Shown here piece after piece: positions 56,073-64,000 of a DNA stretch of 64,000 nt (position 1 is the first letter of the stretch; each line of letters opens with the position of its first letter). Source of the DNA: CAZVGZ01 sp964627605 (lineage in GTDB: Bacteria > Latescibacterota > MWCZ01 > CAZVGZ01); assembly GCA_964627605.1 (NCBI GenBank), contig CAZVGZ010000004.1, positions 62,001 through 126,000 of the forward strand, given 5' to 3'. The notes beneath the pieces were generated by a model that saw nothing but the letters and a program-made list of their open reading frames with translations, made no database searches and was not told the DNA's origin. Made by a program: the position numbers and the translations under genes.

Positions 56073-57122
56073 ATGACCTGCGATCCACCTAGACCGCACC
56101 GGTCAAACCTATTGGCCTCGGTGGTGTGCGCCCTGATTGCGACTACTGTCGCAGCGGCGCAAAGCCTGCTTCAGGAGTTGGAAACCGAAGTTGCCGCAGT
56201 CGTGGAGGCTGTGTCGCCTGCGGTTGTTACCGTCAAAGGCTATGTCACCAAGAACGGTGCCCAAGCCACCTTTGTCGGATCGGGACTCGTGGCGGATTCG
56301 TTGGGCAGCATACTGACCTCAACTTCGGTCGTCGTCAACGCAGACAGAATTGAGGTAATCAATTCCCAAGGCCGCATACACCCAGCTTCTCTCTGGAGTT
56401 GGAACCGAACAATCGGACTGGCTGTTCTCCGCGCAGAATCGCTGCCACCTAACCACCCCATCCGCTTTGCCACCGACCGCCAAATCAAAGCGGGCTACTT
56501 CGGCATAATCGTCGGCAACGCCTATGGAGCTGGCGCATCGCCGACACTCACCACCATAGCGCACTCAAACGCCCCTGACGGTTTCATGCAGCTAAGCGCC
56601 CCAGCTATCCCAGGCAACAGCGGGGCTCCTGTATTCGACAGCAGTGGTGGTCTTATCGGACTGGTCGCTGGGGAAGTAGGCGATTCAGATGCGCTCGGTA
56701 CAGCTCCCAGACCAGCTCCTGCGGCGGTGATTCCGGTCACGATTTTGGCCAGATCCATCAAAAGCCTGCCTGGTCCAACCAGTGAGCGCGGCGGATGGAT
56801 GGGGATGACCGGGTCGTATTTTGGCGAACCTGGCAGCGAATCGGTATTCGTCATAACCGATGTCGCCACAGACGGACCAGCATCAAGAGCTGGCATCGTG
56901 GCAGGTGACAGACTTACCCAGGTCGCTGACCGACCGTTCTATTCGCTCCTCGAACTTCGAAATCAGTTCGTCCGTGCGCGCCCAGGCACCGATCTGTCGC
57001 TCCTAATCCTACGACAAAACCGCCAGATGACGATCACCGTCACGGTCGGCAGTATGCCCCCAGCAGCCGTTCCCACCTCCCAACCGCCACAGACAGTCCC
57101 GGTATCTTCATCATCTCGTTAG
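56073..57122 (+). CDS. HtrA/DegP-like PDZ protein lacking catalytic His and Asp
   Basis: 349 residues: signal peptide (about 1-29), trypsin-like domain (about 35-240), a PDZ domain (about 250-330) and a Pro/Ser-rich tail. The serine site is kept (AIPGNSGAPVFD, Ser183). The His position (usually TNxHV) reads LTSTSVVV with Ser85, and the Asp position (usually DLAVL) reads IGLAVL with Gly115, so the triad is incomplete. Probably a periplasmic chaperone-like or sensing protein rather than a protease. It lies 27 bases after the anti-sigma gene. Confidence 0.85.
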   Translation: MTCDPPRPHRSNLLASVVCALIATTVAAAQSLLQELETEVAAVVEAVSPAVVTVKGYVTKNGAQATFVGSGLVADSLGSILTSTSVVVNADRIEVINSQGRIHPASLWSWNRTIGLAVLRAESLPPNHPIRFATDRQIKAGYFGIIVGNAYGAGASPTLTTIAHSNAPDGFMQLSAPAIPGNSGAPVFDSSGGLIGLVAGEVGDSDALGTAPRPAPAAVIPVTILARSIKSLPGPTSERGGWMGMTGSYFGEPGSESVFVITDVATDGPASRAGIVAGDRLTQVADRPFYSLLELRNQFVRARPGTDLSLLILRQNRQMTITVTVGSMPPAAVPTSQPPQTVPVSSSSR

Positions 57123-57218
57123 CTCATAGCCGTTCGGTATCCGATTAGCGGAGCGTCGAAGCATCCACCACTGTAATCCAACGAACCGAGACTGCGAAAA
57201 GGAACATCAATCAATCGC

Positions 57219-57544
57219 CTTGATTCGGTGTCGCATCAAGAAACACGCGGGAGTACTTCTACGCACGGTAGGAGAGGACACGGTCTGATCAGCGATTGGA
57301 AGGACAAAGTGAATTCGAGAACCCAACGCACGAAGCTAATGATTGTGGTATGCGGGCTGCAGACGCACACCGCCGCAGGCCTCAGCGCGGAGATTAGCAT
57401 CGCAAGAGAAGTCAACACGCCCTATCTCTTCGTCACGGGGGCGCGTCCGAACAGTGCACGAATCCAACAGCAGCCGAGGCGTAGGACTAAGTGTATAAGC
57501 GGATTTGGGAAAATCTAGAGATTCTCATTCAAGGCGAGCGTTGA
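57219..57544 (+). pseudogene. TIR-like (DUF1863/ThsB-like) domain protein, decayed
   Basis: From about 57219 one frame encodes LISDWKDKVNSR followed by MIVVCGLQTHTAAGLSAEISIA and TPYLFVTGARPN, a recognisable TIR-like fold of the DUF1863 type (CGxxTxTAxGxSAE pattern). The homology then moves into another frame near 57450 (CTNPTAAEA), hits TAG at 57482 and TAA at 57488, and resumes as VYKRIWENLEILIQGER before TGA at 57542. The N-terminal part is missing or unreadable. Related TIR-like proteins occur in anti-phage systems and elsewhere; no partner gene is seen here, so a defence role is only possible. Non-coding sequence flanks it on both sides. Confidence 0.7.
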
Positions 57545-57719
57545 TGGCTAATCCGCCAATCTATATTGCTCACCTTCTCGAACGATGGAAGGTCATGGTC
57601 CGGTCCGCCGAGAACGTCAGCTAGCGCCGGGCATCGGCCAACAGATTCCTTGTTGGGGCCAACTCGTTTCTGGTAGCTGCGCCCGCTTTGGCGAGTGACA
57701 ACCAGCCAGTCGGAAGAGG

Positions 57720-58733
57720 TTACTCATCAGGCGGCATCTCGACCGCCGACACTTCCTGAGGATGGGCGCTGGAGTAGACCTGTTTGAGTCGGGAGGTCGT
57801 GACCGACACATATATCTGTGTGGTATTCACACTGCTGTGTCCCAGAAGCTCTTGAACGACTCTAAGGTCTGCTCCGTTGTTTACCATATGAGTGGCACAG
57901 GCGTGGCGCAGCGTGTGTGGCCCAACGCTTTGGGCTGCGATCACCTGTTTGAGATAGTTGGTGACGATGGTTCTGATGCGGCGTTCACCAAGCGCTGTGC
58001 CTCTAGCGCCCAGGAAAAGCGATTCAGGCGGAGGCACGCCTTTGATTGCCAGCTTCGACCGCACCCTCTGATAGCGGCGCAGCGCAGCCAACGCCTGCCG
58101 CCCCAAAGGCACTATCCGCCCCTTACCACCCTTGCCCCGGCGCACCGCCACGGTTCTTTCAACCAGGTCCACATCCCCAACAGTGAGCGCCTCAAGCTCC
58201 GCCACCCGCAAGCCAGATGAGTAAAGAACTTCCATCAACGCTCTGTCCCGGATTCCGATCGGGGTCTCTTTTGGCGGCAGCTCCATAAGCCGACTGATTT
58301 CGGATTCGCTCACTATCGCCGGGAGAGTCTTTTCTGTCTTGCGCGCTGTAAGCCGGGTAATAGGATTGTCGTCAATCAATCCTCGACGACGCAGAAACGA
58401 TATAAACGACTTAAAAGCCGCAAGCCTTCGCGCGATGGTGGTCTGACTCTTGCCCTGGGACATCATCTCATCAACGTAGGCTCTGACACTGCTGCGGGTC
58501 AAAGACTCAACAGTAGCAGCGTCGGTTTCGCTGGCGGGTCTGCTTTCGTCAGGCTCTGAGTAGGCGGTTGTGAATTTTTCGATCTGGCGCAGGTCGGAGC
58601 GGTATGCCCGCACAGTATGGGGCGACAAGCCGCGCTCGAGGCTGATATAGTCTATGAAGTGGGCAATGGCCTGCCCGACCTCCATCGACTCGAAAGCCAG
58701 CTCGCCCTGCTCAGATACCGCCTTTGATGGCAT
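57720..58733 (-). CDS. XerC/XerD-type tyrosine recombinase
   Basis: 337 residues. N-terminal SAM-like core-binding domain (about 20-140, with ISLERGLSPHTVRAYRSDL) and C-terminal catalytic domain with LYSSGLRVAEL (Arg), GPHTLRHACATH (His-x-x-Arg), LLGHSSVNTTQIYVSV (His and the nucleophile Tyr). Resolves chromosome dimers at dif. XerC and XerD cannot be told apart without a tree. It lies 44 bases downstream of topA in the same direction, a common neighbour arrangement for XerC. Confidence 0.93.
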   Translation of the reverse strand: MPSKAVSEQGELAFESMEVGQAIAHFIDYISLERGLSPHTVRAYRSDLRQIEKFTTAYSEPDESRPASETDAATVESLTRSSVRAYVDEMMSQGKSQTTIARRLAAFKSFISFLRRRGLIDDNPITRLTARKTEKTLPAIVSESEISRLMELPPKETPIGIRDRALMEVLYSSGLRVAELEALTVGDVDLVERTVAVRRGKGGKGRIVPLGRQALAALRRYQRVRSKLAIKGVPPPESLFLGARGTALGERRIRTIVTNYLKQVIAAQSVGPHTLRHACATHMVNNGADLRVVQELLGHSSVNTTQIYVSVTTSRLKQVYSSAHPQEVSAVEMPPDE

Positions 58734-58777
58734 GGACTCTCAGCATCCAGTATAGGATTCGGGGTATGTATCGGGCG

Positions 58778-61009
58778 TCAAGCCGCCTGTTCATCAGGTT
58801 GGACGGTCATCACAGCTTTGCACGACAGACATCGATGGGTTGTTTCGCCGCTGCGATCGGTCTTTTCGATTACGAACTTGGCGTCGCACTGCGGGCACGG
58901 CGTCGGGACCGGCTTGTCCCACATCGCATGCTTGCAGTCCGGGTATCGCTCGCAACCATAAAAAGTCCGGCCTTTCTTGCTGCTCTTCTCCGAGAGTTCA
59001 CCCTCACCGCACTCTGGACATGTGACCCCTGTGGGAATCGAGCGGGTAGTCTTGCACTCCGGGTAGCGCGAACACGAAAGAAAACGTCCTCGACGACCTG
59101 TTCTCATCACCATAGGTGCATTACACTCATCGCAGACGTAGTCAGTTGGCTGCGGTCCGTCTTCCTCATCCAGAGATTTTGTGGTCCGACAGTCAGGGAA
59201 ACCGGTGCACGCCAAAAATTTGCCTCGCCGCCCCCAACGGATCACCATCGGCTTGCCACACTCTTCGCAGACCTCATCCGTCTGTTCTACAACCAACTCT
59301 TTGAGTTCGGCTTTTCGCTCCTTGGCCGCATCCAACGACTTCTCAAAGTCACTGTAAAACTCAGATAGCATCTCCTGCCAGTGGTCATTGCCCTGTTCAA
59401 TGTTGTCCAGTTCGCGCTCCATCGACGCGGTGAATTTGGTGTCGAAAAAGCGATCAAAATTCTCCACTAAGATCCGGTTTACCACAATGCCCAACTCGGT
59501 GGGGAACATTGAGCTACCAGACTTTTCGATGTATTCCCGCTCAAGGATCGTCGAGACGATGGAGGCGTATGTACTCGGCCTGCCGATCTCCTCAGCCTCA
59601 AGCTGTTTGACCAGAGTCGCTTCGGTATACCGAGGTGGCGGCTCAGTGAATTTCTGTTCAGGAGCAATCTTCGAAGCGTCGAACCTCTGGCCTTCAGCCA
59701 GATCCGCCGGGATTTTGTCTTTCCGCTCGTCGTCCTCGTCATCTTTGCCCTCGGCGTAGATAGCCGAAAACCCGTCGAATGTCATCACATGGTCAATCGC
59801 CCGCAAAACGTAGGGCCCACCTTCCATCTGCACGGTCGTGACATCGACCTCCATCGGTACCATCTGGCTCGAGACAAACCGGTTCCAAATGAGTGTATAG
59901 AGCTTCAGTTGGTCTTTTTCCAGAACATTCTTGAGGCTTTCTGGACCGCGATCAAGGTTAGTCGGACGCACCGCTTCATGGGCGTCCTGAGCGTTTGATC
60001 GGTTCTTGTAGATTGCAGGCCTATTTGGCAGGTATTTCTGACCGTACCGCTTGTCGATGTAGTCGCGGATCGCAGCGACCGCTTCGTCAGCAATGCGAGT
60101 GGAATCGGTCCTCATGTAGGTTATCAGCCCCTCGCGACCGCCCTCGACCTCAATCCCCTCATACAGCTGCTGCGCCACCACCATCGTCCTCTGGGCGGTA
60201 TAGCCCATCTTCCTTGAGGCTTCTTGCTGAAGTGTGCTGGTGATAAACGGCGGCGACGGGCGTCTTTTCTGCGGTTTCTTTACAAGGGATTTGACCGAAA
60301 AACTCTGCTTCGCTATCGCCTCGATGTGGGATTTGGCGGTCTCTTCGTTGGGGATGCGCTTGGTCTTGCCGTCTATGCGCCAAAGGTTCGTCTGTAGGAT
60401 CGGGTCGCTCTCGCCGTCACGGACCAGCGACACAGCGATTCGCCAGAACTCCTCAGGCTCGAAAGCATCAATCTCCGCCTGCCGCTCGCAGATAATCCTC
60501 AACGCAACCGACTGCACTCGCCCGGCGCTAAGCCCTTTACGCACTGTGCTCCACAGGACCGGACTGACCTTATACCCCACCAGACGATCGAGCACGCGTC
60601 TGGCCTGCTGCGCGTCAACTTTCCGCATGTCTATTTTTTCTGGGTCGGCGATCGCGCTCCTCACGGCATCTTTGGTGATCTCATTGAAGGTCACCCTATG
60701 TATTTCGCGGTCGCTCTTTAGCACCTCCGTAACATGCCAGGCTATAGCCTCCCCCTCGCGATCGGGATCGGTCGCTAGGTAGATGGCGTCTGCGGTCTTA
60801 CTGAGCGCCCTGAGTTTCTTTACAACCGCAGCCCTGTCCTTCACCTCAACATACTTGGGTTTGAAACCATCCTCAGGGTCAACCCCCAGATCGCGCCGGG
60901 GAAGATCGCGAACGTGCCCCATGCACGCCGCCACTTTGAATTTTTTCCCGAGGAACTTGTTGATCGTCTCAACTTTGCCCTGGGACTCCACTATAACCAG
61001 TCCGCTCAT
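58778..61009 (-). CDS. topA: DNA topoisomerase I
   Basis: 743 residues. Toprim domain (LVIVESQGKVETINKFLG; AIYLATDPDREGEAIAW with the DxD-type acidic pair), catalytic region GLITYMRTDSTR with the active Tyr, and a C-terminal tail of four zinc ribbons: CEECGKPM, CDECNAPM, CPECGEGELSE and CPQCDAKFV. It relaxes negative supercoils. ATG 61009 opens at MSGLVIVES, the usual N-terminus. No lesions. Confidence 0.98.
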   Translation of the reverse strand: MSGLVIVESQGKVETINKFLGKKFKVAACMGHVRDLPRRDLGVDPEDGFKPKYVEVKDRAAVVKKLRALSKTADAIYLATDPDREGEAIAWHVTEVLKSDREIHRVTFNEITKDAVRSAIADPEKIDMRKVDAQQARRVLDRLVGYKVSPVLWSTVRKGLSAGRVQSVALRIICERQAEIDAFEPEEFWRIAVSLVRDGESDPILQTNLWRIDGKTKRIPNEETAKSHIEAIAKQSFSVKSLVKKPQKRRPSPPFITSTLQQEASRKMGYTAQRTMVVAQQLYEGIEVEGGREGLITYMRTDSTRIADEAVAAIRDYIDKRYGQKYLPNRPAIYKNRSNAQDAHEAVRPTNLDRGPESLKNVLEKDQLKLYTLIWNRFVSSQMVPMEVDVTTVQMEGGPYVLRAIDHVMTFDGFSAIYAEGKDDEDDERKDKIPADLAEGQRFDASKIAPEQKFTEPPPRYTEATLVKQLEAEEIGRPSTYASIVSTILEREYIEKSGSSMFPTELGIVVNRILVENFDRFFDTKFTASMERELDNIEQGNDHWQEMLSEFYSDFEKSLDAAKERKAELKELVVEQTDEVCEECGKPMVIRWGRRGKFLACTGFPDCRTTKSLDEEDGPQPTDYVCDECNAPMVMRTGRRGRFLSCSRYPECKTTRSIPTGVTCPECGEGELSEKSSKKGRTFYGCERYPDCKHAMWDKPVPTPCPQCDAKFVIEKTDRSGETTHRCLSCKAVMTVQPDEQAA

Positions 61010-61261
61010 GAACGCATTACCTCACAACAAAACGTGATGGCCCTCGCAAAGGCCTATGGATGTACAGTGCGATTATCGCACCTGCACCGAATATCTACAC
61101 TCCACCACAGAAAAAAAGCCAACCACAGAGCAACCCGGCCAGTGAGTATAAGCGGCTTGGGTTTGGGCTGGCAAGTTATGGAGCCGTCGGTAAGGAACTC
61201 GTCAACCGGCTTGACAGTTCCAGCCGGTTCCGCACTACCAGCACGAAGGCCACTAGTGGCC

Positions 61262-62230
61262 TTAAAATTCCACGGCGTCAAACAGAGCCTGCATGTCCGC
61301 CGGCACCGGAGCGGTGGCAGTGACAGTCTGCCCAGTTGTTGGATGCGCCAACGTCAAGACCCTAGCGTGCAGTGCCTGCCTATCAAATCTCGCCAACAAC
61401 CCGGCGGCGCGGCGACGGTACCTGGGGTCTATACCCTTCAACTGAACCTGCCGTCCGCCGTAGTCTGGGTCACCGAATACAGGGTGGCCGGTATGCTGCA
61501 TGTGCACCCTTATCTGGTGAGTGCGCCCGGTCTCCAGCCGAAGTTCTGCCACACTTACTATCGGGTGGTAGTCCGAAAGGGTGGTGTAATGAGTGATCGC
61601 CGGCCTGGACGAGCGCCCGCCAGCCGCCATCCGCCTTGGGTCGCTCTTGCACCTGCCGATAGCCACGTCCACAGTGCCCTCCCTGGGACTCAGCCTACCC
61701 CACATCACAGCGATATACTGCCTAACGATCTCCCGTGCGCTCAGGTCAGCCGACAGTCGCATATGCGCAGCATCGGTCTTGGCGGCAACAATGGCCCCAG
61801 ACGTGTCCTTGTCCAACCGATGAACGATCCCGGGCCTAAGCGCACCATTGATCCCCGAAAGCTGCCCGCAGTGAGACATCAGAGCATTAACAAGAGTGCC
61901 CGATGGGTGCCCCCGCGCCGGATGAACGACCATGCCCGCCGGTTTGTTTACAATGATTATCTCGTCATCCTCATAGAGTATCTCCAGAGGTATCGCTTCA
62001 GGTGCTACATCTTGCGACGGCTCAGGCGGCGGGATAGTTACATGAAGCGTCTCACCGCCTTTGAGTTTCGTTCCTGGTTTTAGCTGTTTTCCTGGCGACT
62101 CGCTGGTGATTTTCCCACCAGTGACAAGGCTGGAGACCTGACTTCGAGACAGCCGCTCGCCTAGCGCATCGGTCACATACTGATCGACGCGGGTGCCCTT
62201 GGCCTCCACAGGAACTGTTATCACGCACAT
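61262..62230 (-). CDS. rluD: Ribosomal large subunit pseudouridine synthase, RluD/RluA family
   Basis: 322 residues from ATG 62230 (an upstream start at 62260 is possible). N-terminal S4 RNA-binding domain (VDQYVTDALGERLSRSQV), then the synthase domain with VHRLDKDTSGAIV (catalytic Asp in RLDKDTSG), YIAVMWG and the family motif ETGRTHQIRVHM. Converts uridines to pseudouridine in 23S rRNA; exact positions depend on the subtype. It follows the glycosyltransferase gene. Confidence 0.93.
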   Translation of the reverse strand: MCVITVPVEAKGTRVDQYVTDALGERLSRSQVSSLVTGGKITSESPGKQLKPGTKLKGGETLHVTIPPPEPSQDVAPEAIPLEILYEDDEIIIVNKPAGMVVHPARGHPSGTLVNALMSHCGQLSGINGALRPGIVHRLDKDTSGAIVAAKTDAAHMRLSADLSAREIVRQYIAVMWGRLSPREGTVDVAIGRCKSDPRRMAAGGRSSRPAITHYTTLSDYHPIVSVAELRLETGRTHQIRVHMQHTGHPVFGDPDYGGRQVQLKGIDPRYRRRAAGLLARFDRQALHARVLTLAHPTTGQTVTATAPVPADMQALFDAVEF

Positions 62231-62266
62231 GGCATCATGTCTGAAAAGAGATAGGAGCACAAAGCT

Positions 62267-63337
62267 CTAAAGATCGGTCAACCCCAACGCCCAGCGGATA
62301 CTTGTCCACTGCCCACGAACACCTTCCGCGATTCTCTTCCACGACCAGTGAACAACAGCCCCGCGCAGCGAAGCAACACATACCATCACCACCCCGAATA
62401 TCACCACCATCAGCCGGTAGACCGCAGCAACCAACATCCCGTCGTTATAGCGGTAGTAACGCCACTCATTTTCCCGGGAGCGGATCAGAGTCGAGGTTAT
62501 CATATGCTGTGTGGTTTTACCACCGAAATGGATCACCGACGCGTGGGGAAGAAACATAACTCTATATCCGGCATCGCGAACACGTCGATACAGGTCTGGC
62601 CCCTCGCCGAGAATAATCGAAAAAGTCTCATCGAACAGCCCTGTCTCTTCAAGGACCTCTCGGCGCAACACAGCGTTGGCCTCGCCAGGCAGTTCTATAG
62701 TCCGTGTGGCACTGTGATCCCACCATCCGTAGCGCATCGCGCCAAAAAACCGAGAATCGGGATACCGATCAGACAGATTAAGAAGGTCGTACAGCTCATA
62801 TCGCAACCGGGGTAGCGATCTGGCGCAGCTAAGCTGAAGGGTCTCGTCCGGGTTGAGCATTTTTCCGCCTGTACCGCCGAACTCCGGGTTCTGATCCAAA
62901 AAGTCAACATGCGCCTTAAGAGTACCAGGAAATACGATAGTGTCGTCGTTGAGCAGCATCAGATAGCGGCCTGTCCCCAGCCTCAGATTGATATTGTTGT
63001 TTACTGCGTATGATTTGCGCTCATCGTTGACACTCAACACCACCTTGGGGTATCGCCGTCGCACCTCCTCAACACTGCCGTCAGTCGAACTGTTGTCAAC
63101 CACCAGCACTTCAAACTCTATCCCCTGGTCCTGCGAATAGATCGACTCTAAGCAGCCCAACAGCAGTTCGCGGTTATCAGTGTTGACAATGGATATGCTC
63201 AGGTCTACGTTGGTCGAGTCGTAATCAGGTGGACCAATCTGCGGTAGTTCTCGGTTGATTGGGGACATCTCTTCTTGGGCTGTGGGGTGGTTGAACAGCA
63301 AAGTGTCGCTAAAGGTGAAACTTTTTGAGGACCGCAT
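62267..63337 (-). CDS. Family 2 glycosyltransferase (rhamnosyltransferase-like)
   Basis: 356 residues. GT-A fold domain with SISIVNTDNRELLLGCLESI, VLVVDNSSTDGS, YLMLLNDDTIVFP (metal-binding Asp-x-Asp-like LNDDT) and ELPGEANAVLRREVLEETG; a hydrophobic segment near 300-325 (VAAVYRLMVVIFGVVMVCV) anchors the C-terminus. It resembles transferases for rhamnose or similar sugars. ATG 63337 has GAGGAG nearby and overlaps the upstream nucleotidyltransferase by 29 bases; ATG 63268 is an alternative. It probably belongs to a polysaccharide operon continuing outside the window. Confidence 0.88.
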   Translation of the reverse strand: MRSSKSFTFSDTLLFNHPTAQEEMSPINRELPQIGPPDYDSTNVDLSISIVNTDNRELLLGCLESIYSQDQGIEFEVLVVDNSSTDGSVEEVRRRYPKVVLSVNDERKSYAVNNNINLRLGTGRYLMLLNDDTIVFPGTLKAHVDFLDQNPEFGGTGGKMLNPDETLQLSCARSLPRLRYELYDLLNLSDRYPDSRFFGAMRYGWWDHSATRTIELPGEANAVLRREVLEETGLFDETFSIILGEGPDLYRRVRDAGYRVMFLPHASVIHFGGKTTQHMITSTLIRSRENEWRYYRYNDGMLVAAVYRLMVVIFGVVMVCVASLRGAVVHWSWKRIAEGVRGQWTSIRWALGLTDL

Positions 63338-64000
63338 CCAACTCCTCGACGGTGCCTATATCCATATAGTGCCCATCGTCAAAAACCTCAGCGACCACTT
63401 TCATATCGGCCTGTATCGCCGCGTTGAACACGTCACCTAGTACAACTTCGGTATCTGAGCTGGGCAGTTGCGCCAGATATTCGTGCATGAAACCTGAGAA
63501 CCGTCCTCCCCAGCAGGCGTTGCCCCACATATACTTAAGAGAACTGTCCTGAGGTTTATCGATGGTATCAAGCACATCGTGTGTGTCACTCAAACTCACC
63601 ATACCAAACTTGGTCGGTGTGTTAGTCACGAACGCCCCTAGCACCAGGTCGGCCTCCAGGTCCGCCTGCTTTACGAGCATCCGCTCGAAACACTCTCCTG
63701 GTGCAACAATCGTGTCAGGCATCCCGAACAGAACCGTCTCCTCACCTGAGAGCCAGGGATGTGCCAGATCGAGCGCGTAGGGCATCCCTGAAAGCTGCTC
63801 CTGGTATAGATAGGCGATGTCAACCCCGAATCTGCTGCCGTCACCATAGTAGTGCATTATCTCATATTTGTACTCGCCGAGTACAACAAAAAGTCGCTCT
63901 GCCCCAGCTTTGACCATCTGCTCAATGAGAAACTGGCTAATGACTTTGGGGCGCTTGTGGATGGTCCCGTCAACTTCATAGTCCTGATAGCCGATGGGGA
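63309..64000 (-). CDS. Sugar nucleotidyltransferase (RmlA-like), partial at 5' end
   Basis: The frame stays open to the window edge, so the N-terminal nucleotide-binding motif is outside. Visible: a DGTIHKRPKVISQFLIEQM start, then YKYEIMHYYGDGSRFGV, LSGMPYALDLAHPWL, VLFGMPDTIVAP, and GHYMDIGTVEELDAVL at the end, all typical of the RmlA/GlmU-type nucleotidyltransferases that make NDP-sugars. It reads into the glycosyltransferase gene with a 29-base overlap, so the two are one operon; with rfbD it may feed rhamnose-type surface sugars. Confidence 0.85.
   Translation of the reverse strand, partial: PIGYQDYEVDGTIHKRPKVISQFLIEQMVKAGAERLFVVLGEYKYEIMHYYGDGSRFGVDIAYLYQEQLSGMPYALDLAHPWLSGEETVLFGMPDTIVAPGECFERMLVKQADLEADLVLGAFVTNTPTKFGMVSLSDTHDVLDTIDKPQDSSLKYMWGNACWGGRFSGFMHEYLAQLPSSDTEVVLGDVFNAAIQADMKVVAEVFDDGHYMDIGTVEELDAVLKKFHL

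Noticed and set aside
1..64000. CRISPR arrays, insertion sequences or prophage genes
   Set aside because: No regularly spaced repeats, transposases with inverted repeats, or phage structural genes were seen on either strand.

Overview
The window reads like a piece of a metagenome-assembled genome from an uncultured Gram-negative bacterium of the FCB/PVC neighbourhood; a Latescibacterota- or Poribacteria-like organism fits best. The clues are a type IX secretion pair (PorU sortase and PorV shuttle), FlgD-like C-terminal domains with a YPNP motif, DUF5683 proteins, TolB-type propellers fused to outer-membrane barrels, and many sulfatase, heparinase, PhyH and sugar-isomerase genes of the kind abundant in those groups. 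This placement is inference from gene content, not from a phylogenetic marker.

Layout. 1-34.4 kb is an accessory, mostly catabolic region: a sulfatase end, tRNA-Lys, an M20 peptidase, an M23 peptidase, sugar isomerases, a GH43-like propeller, a heparinase-like lyase, two overlapping amidohydrolases, a PhyH oxygenase, an esterase, a redox pair (rhodanese and MauE/DoxX-like), an S1/P1-type nuclease/phospholipase, RmlD, pckA, tandem 12-TM-type permeases and a Gfo/Idh/MocA dehydrogenase. It is rich in decayed genes: uracil-DNA glycosylase, aminotransferase, nucleotidyltransferase, DUF2164, a GH10 xylanase tail, a sialidase and another hydrolase tail. Most decayed genes carry only one to three point lesions.

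34.6-50.9 kb is a long minus-strand run that appears to be one surface/secretion operon: PorU, PorV, an M6-like protein without its zinc motif, a peptidase-MA/TolB-propeller/barrel fusion, two DUF5683 proteins, and a second peptidase-MA/propeller/barrel fusion that is interrupted by one in-frame TAG. Upstream lie the housekeeping genes accA and a small Trm112-like protein, and a pair of oligopeptide ABC ATPases.

54.6-57.1 kb is a plus-strand envelope-stress unit (ECF sigma, zinc anti-sigma, HtrA-like protein whose catalytic His and Asp are missing). A decayed TIR-like gene follows. 57.7-64 kb returns to the minus strand with a Xer recombinase, topA, an RluD-type pseudouridine synthase, a family 2 glycosyltransferase and a sugar nucleotidyltransferase that runs off the window.

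The points most worth following are the PorU/PorV-linked cluster with its two protease-propeller-barrel fusions, the inactive peptidase homologues near PorU and sigma-E, and the set of nearly intact genes broken by single nonsense codons.
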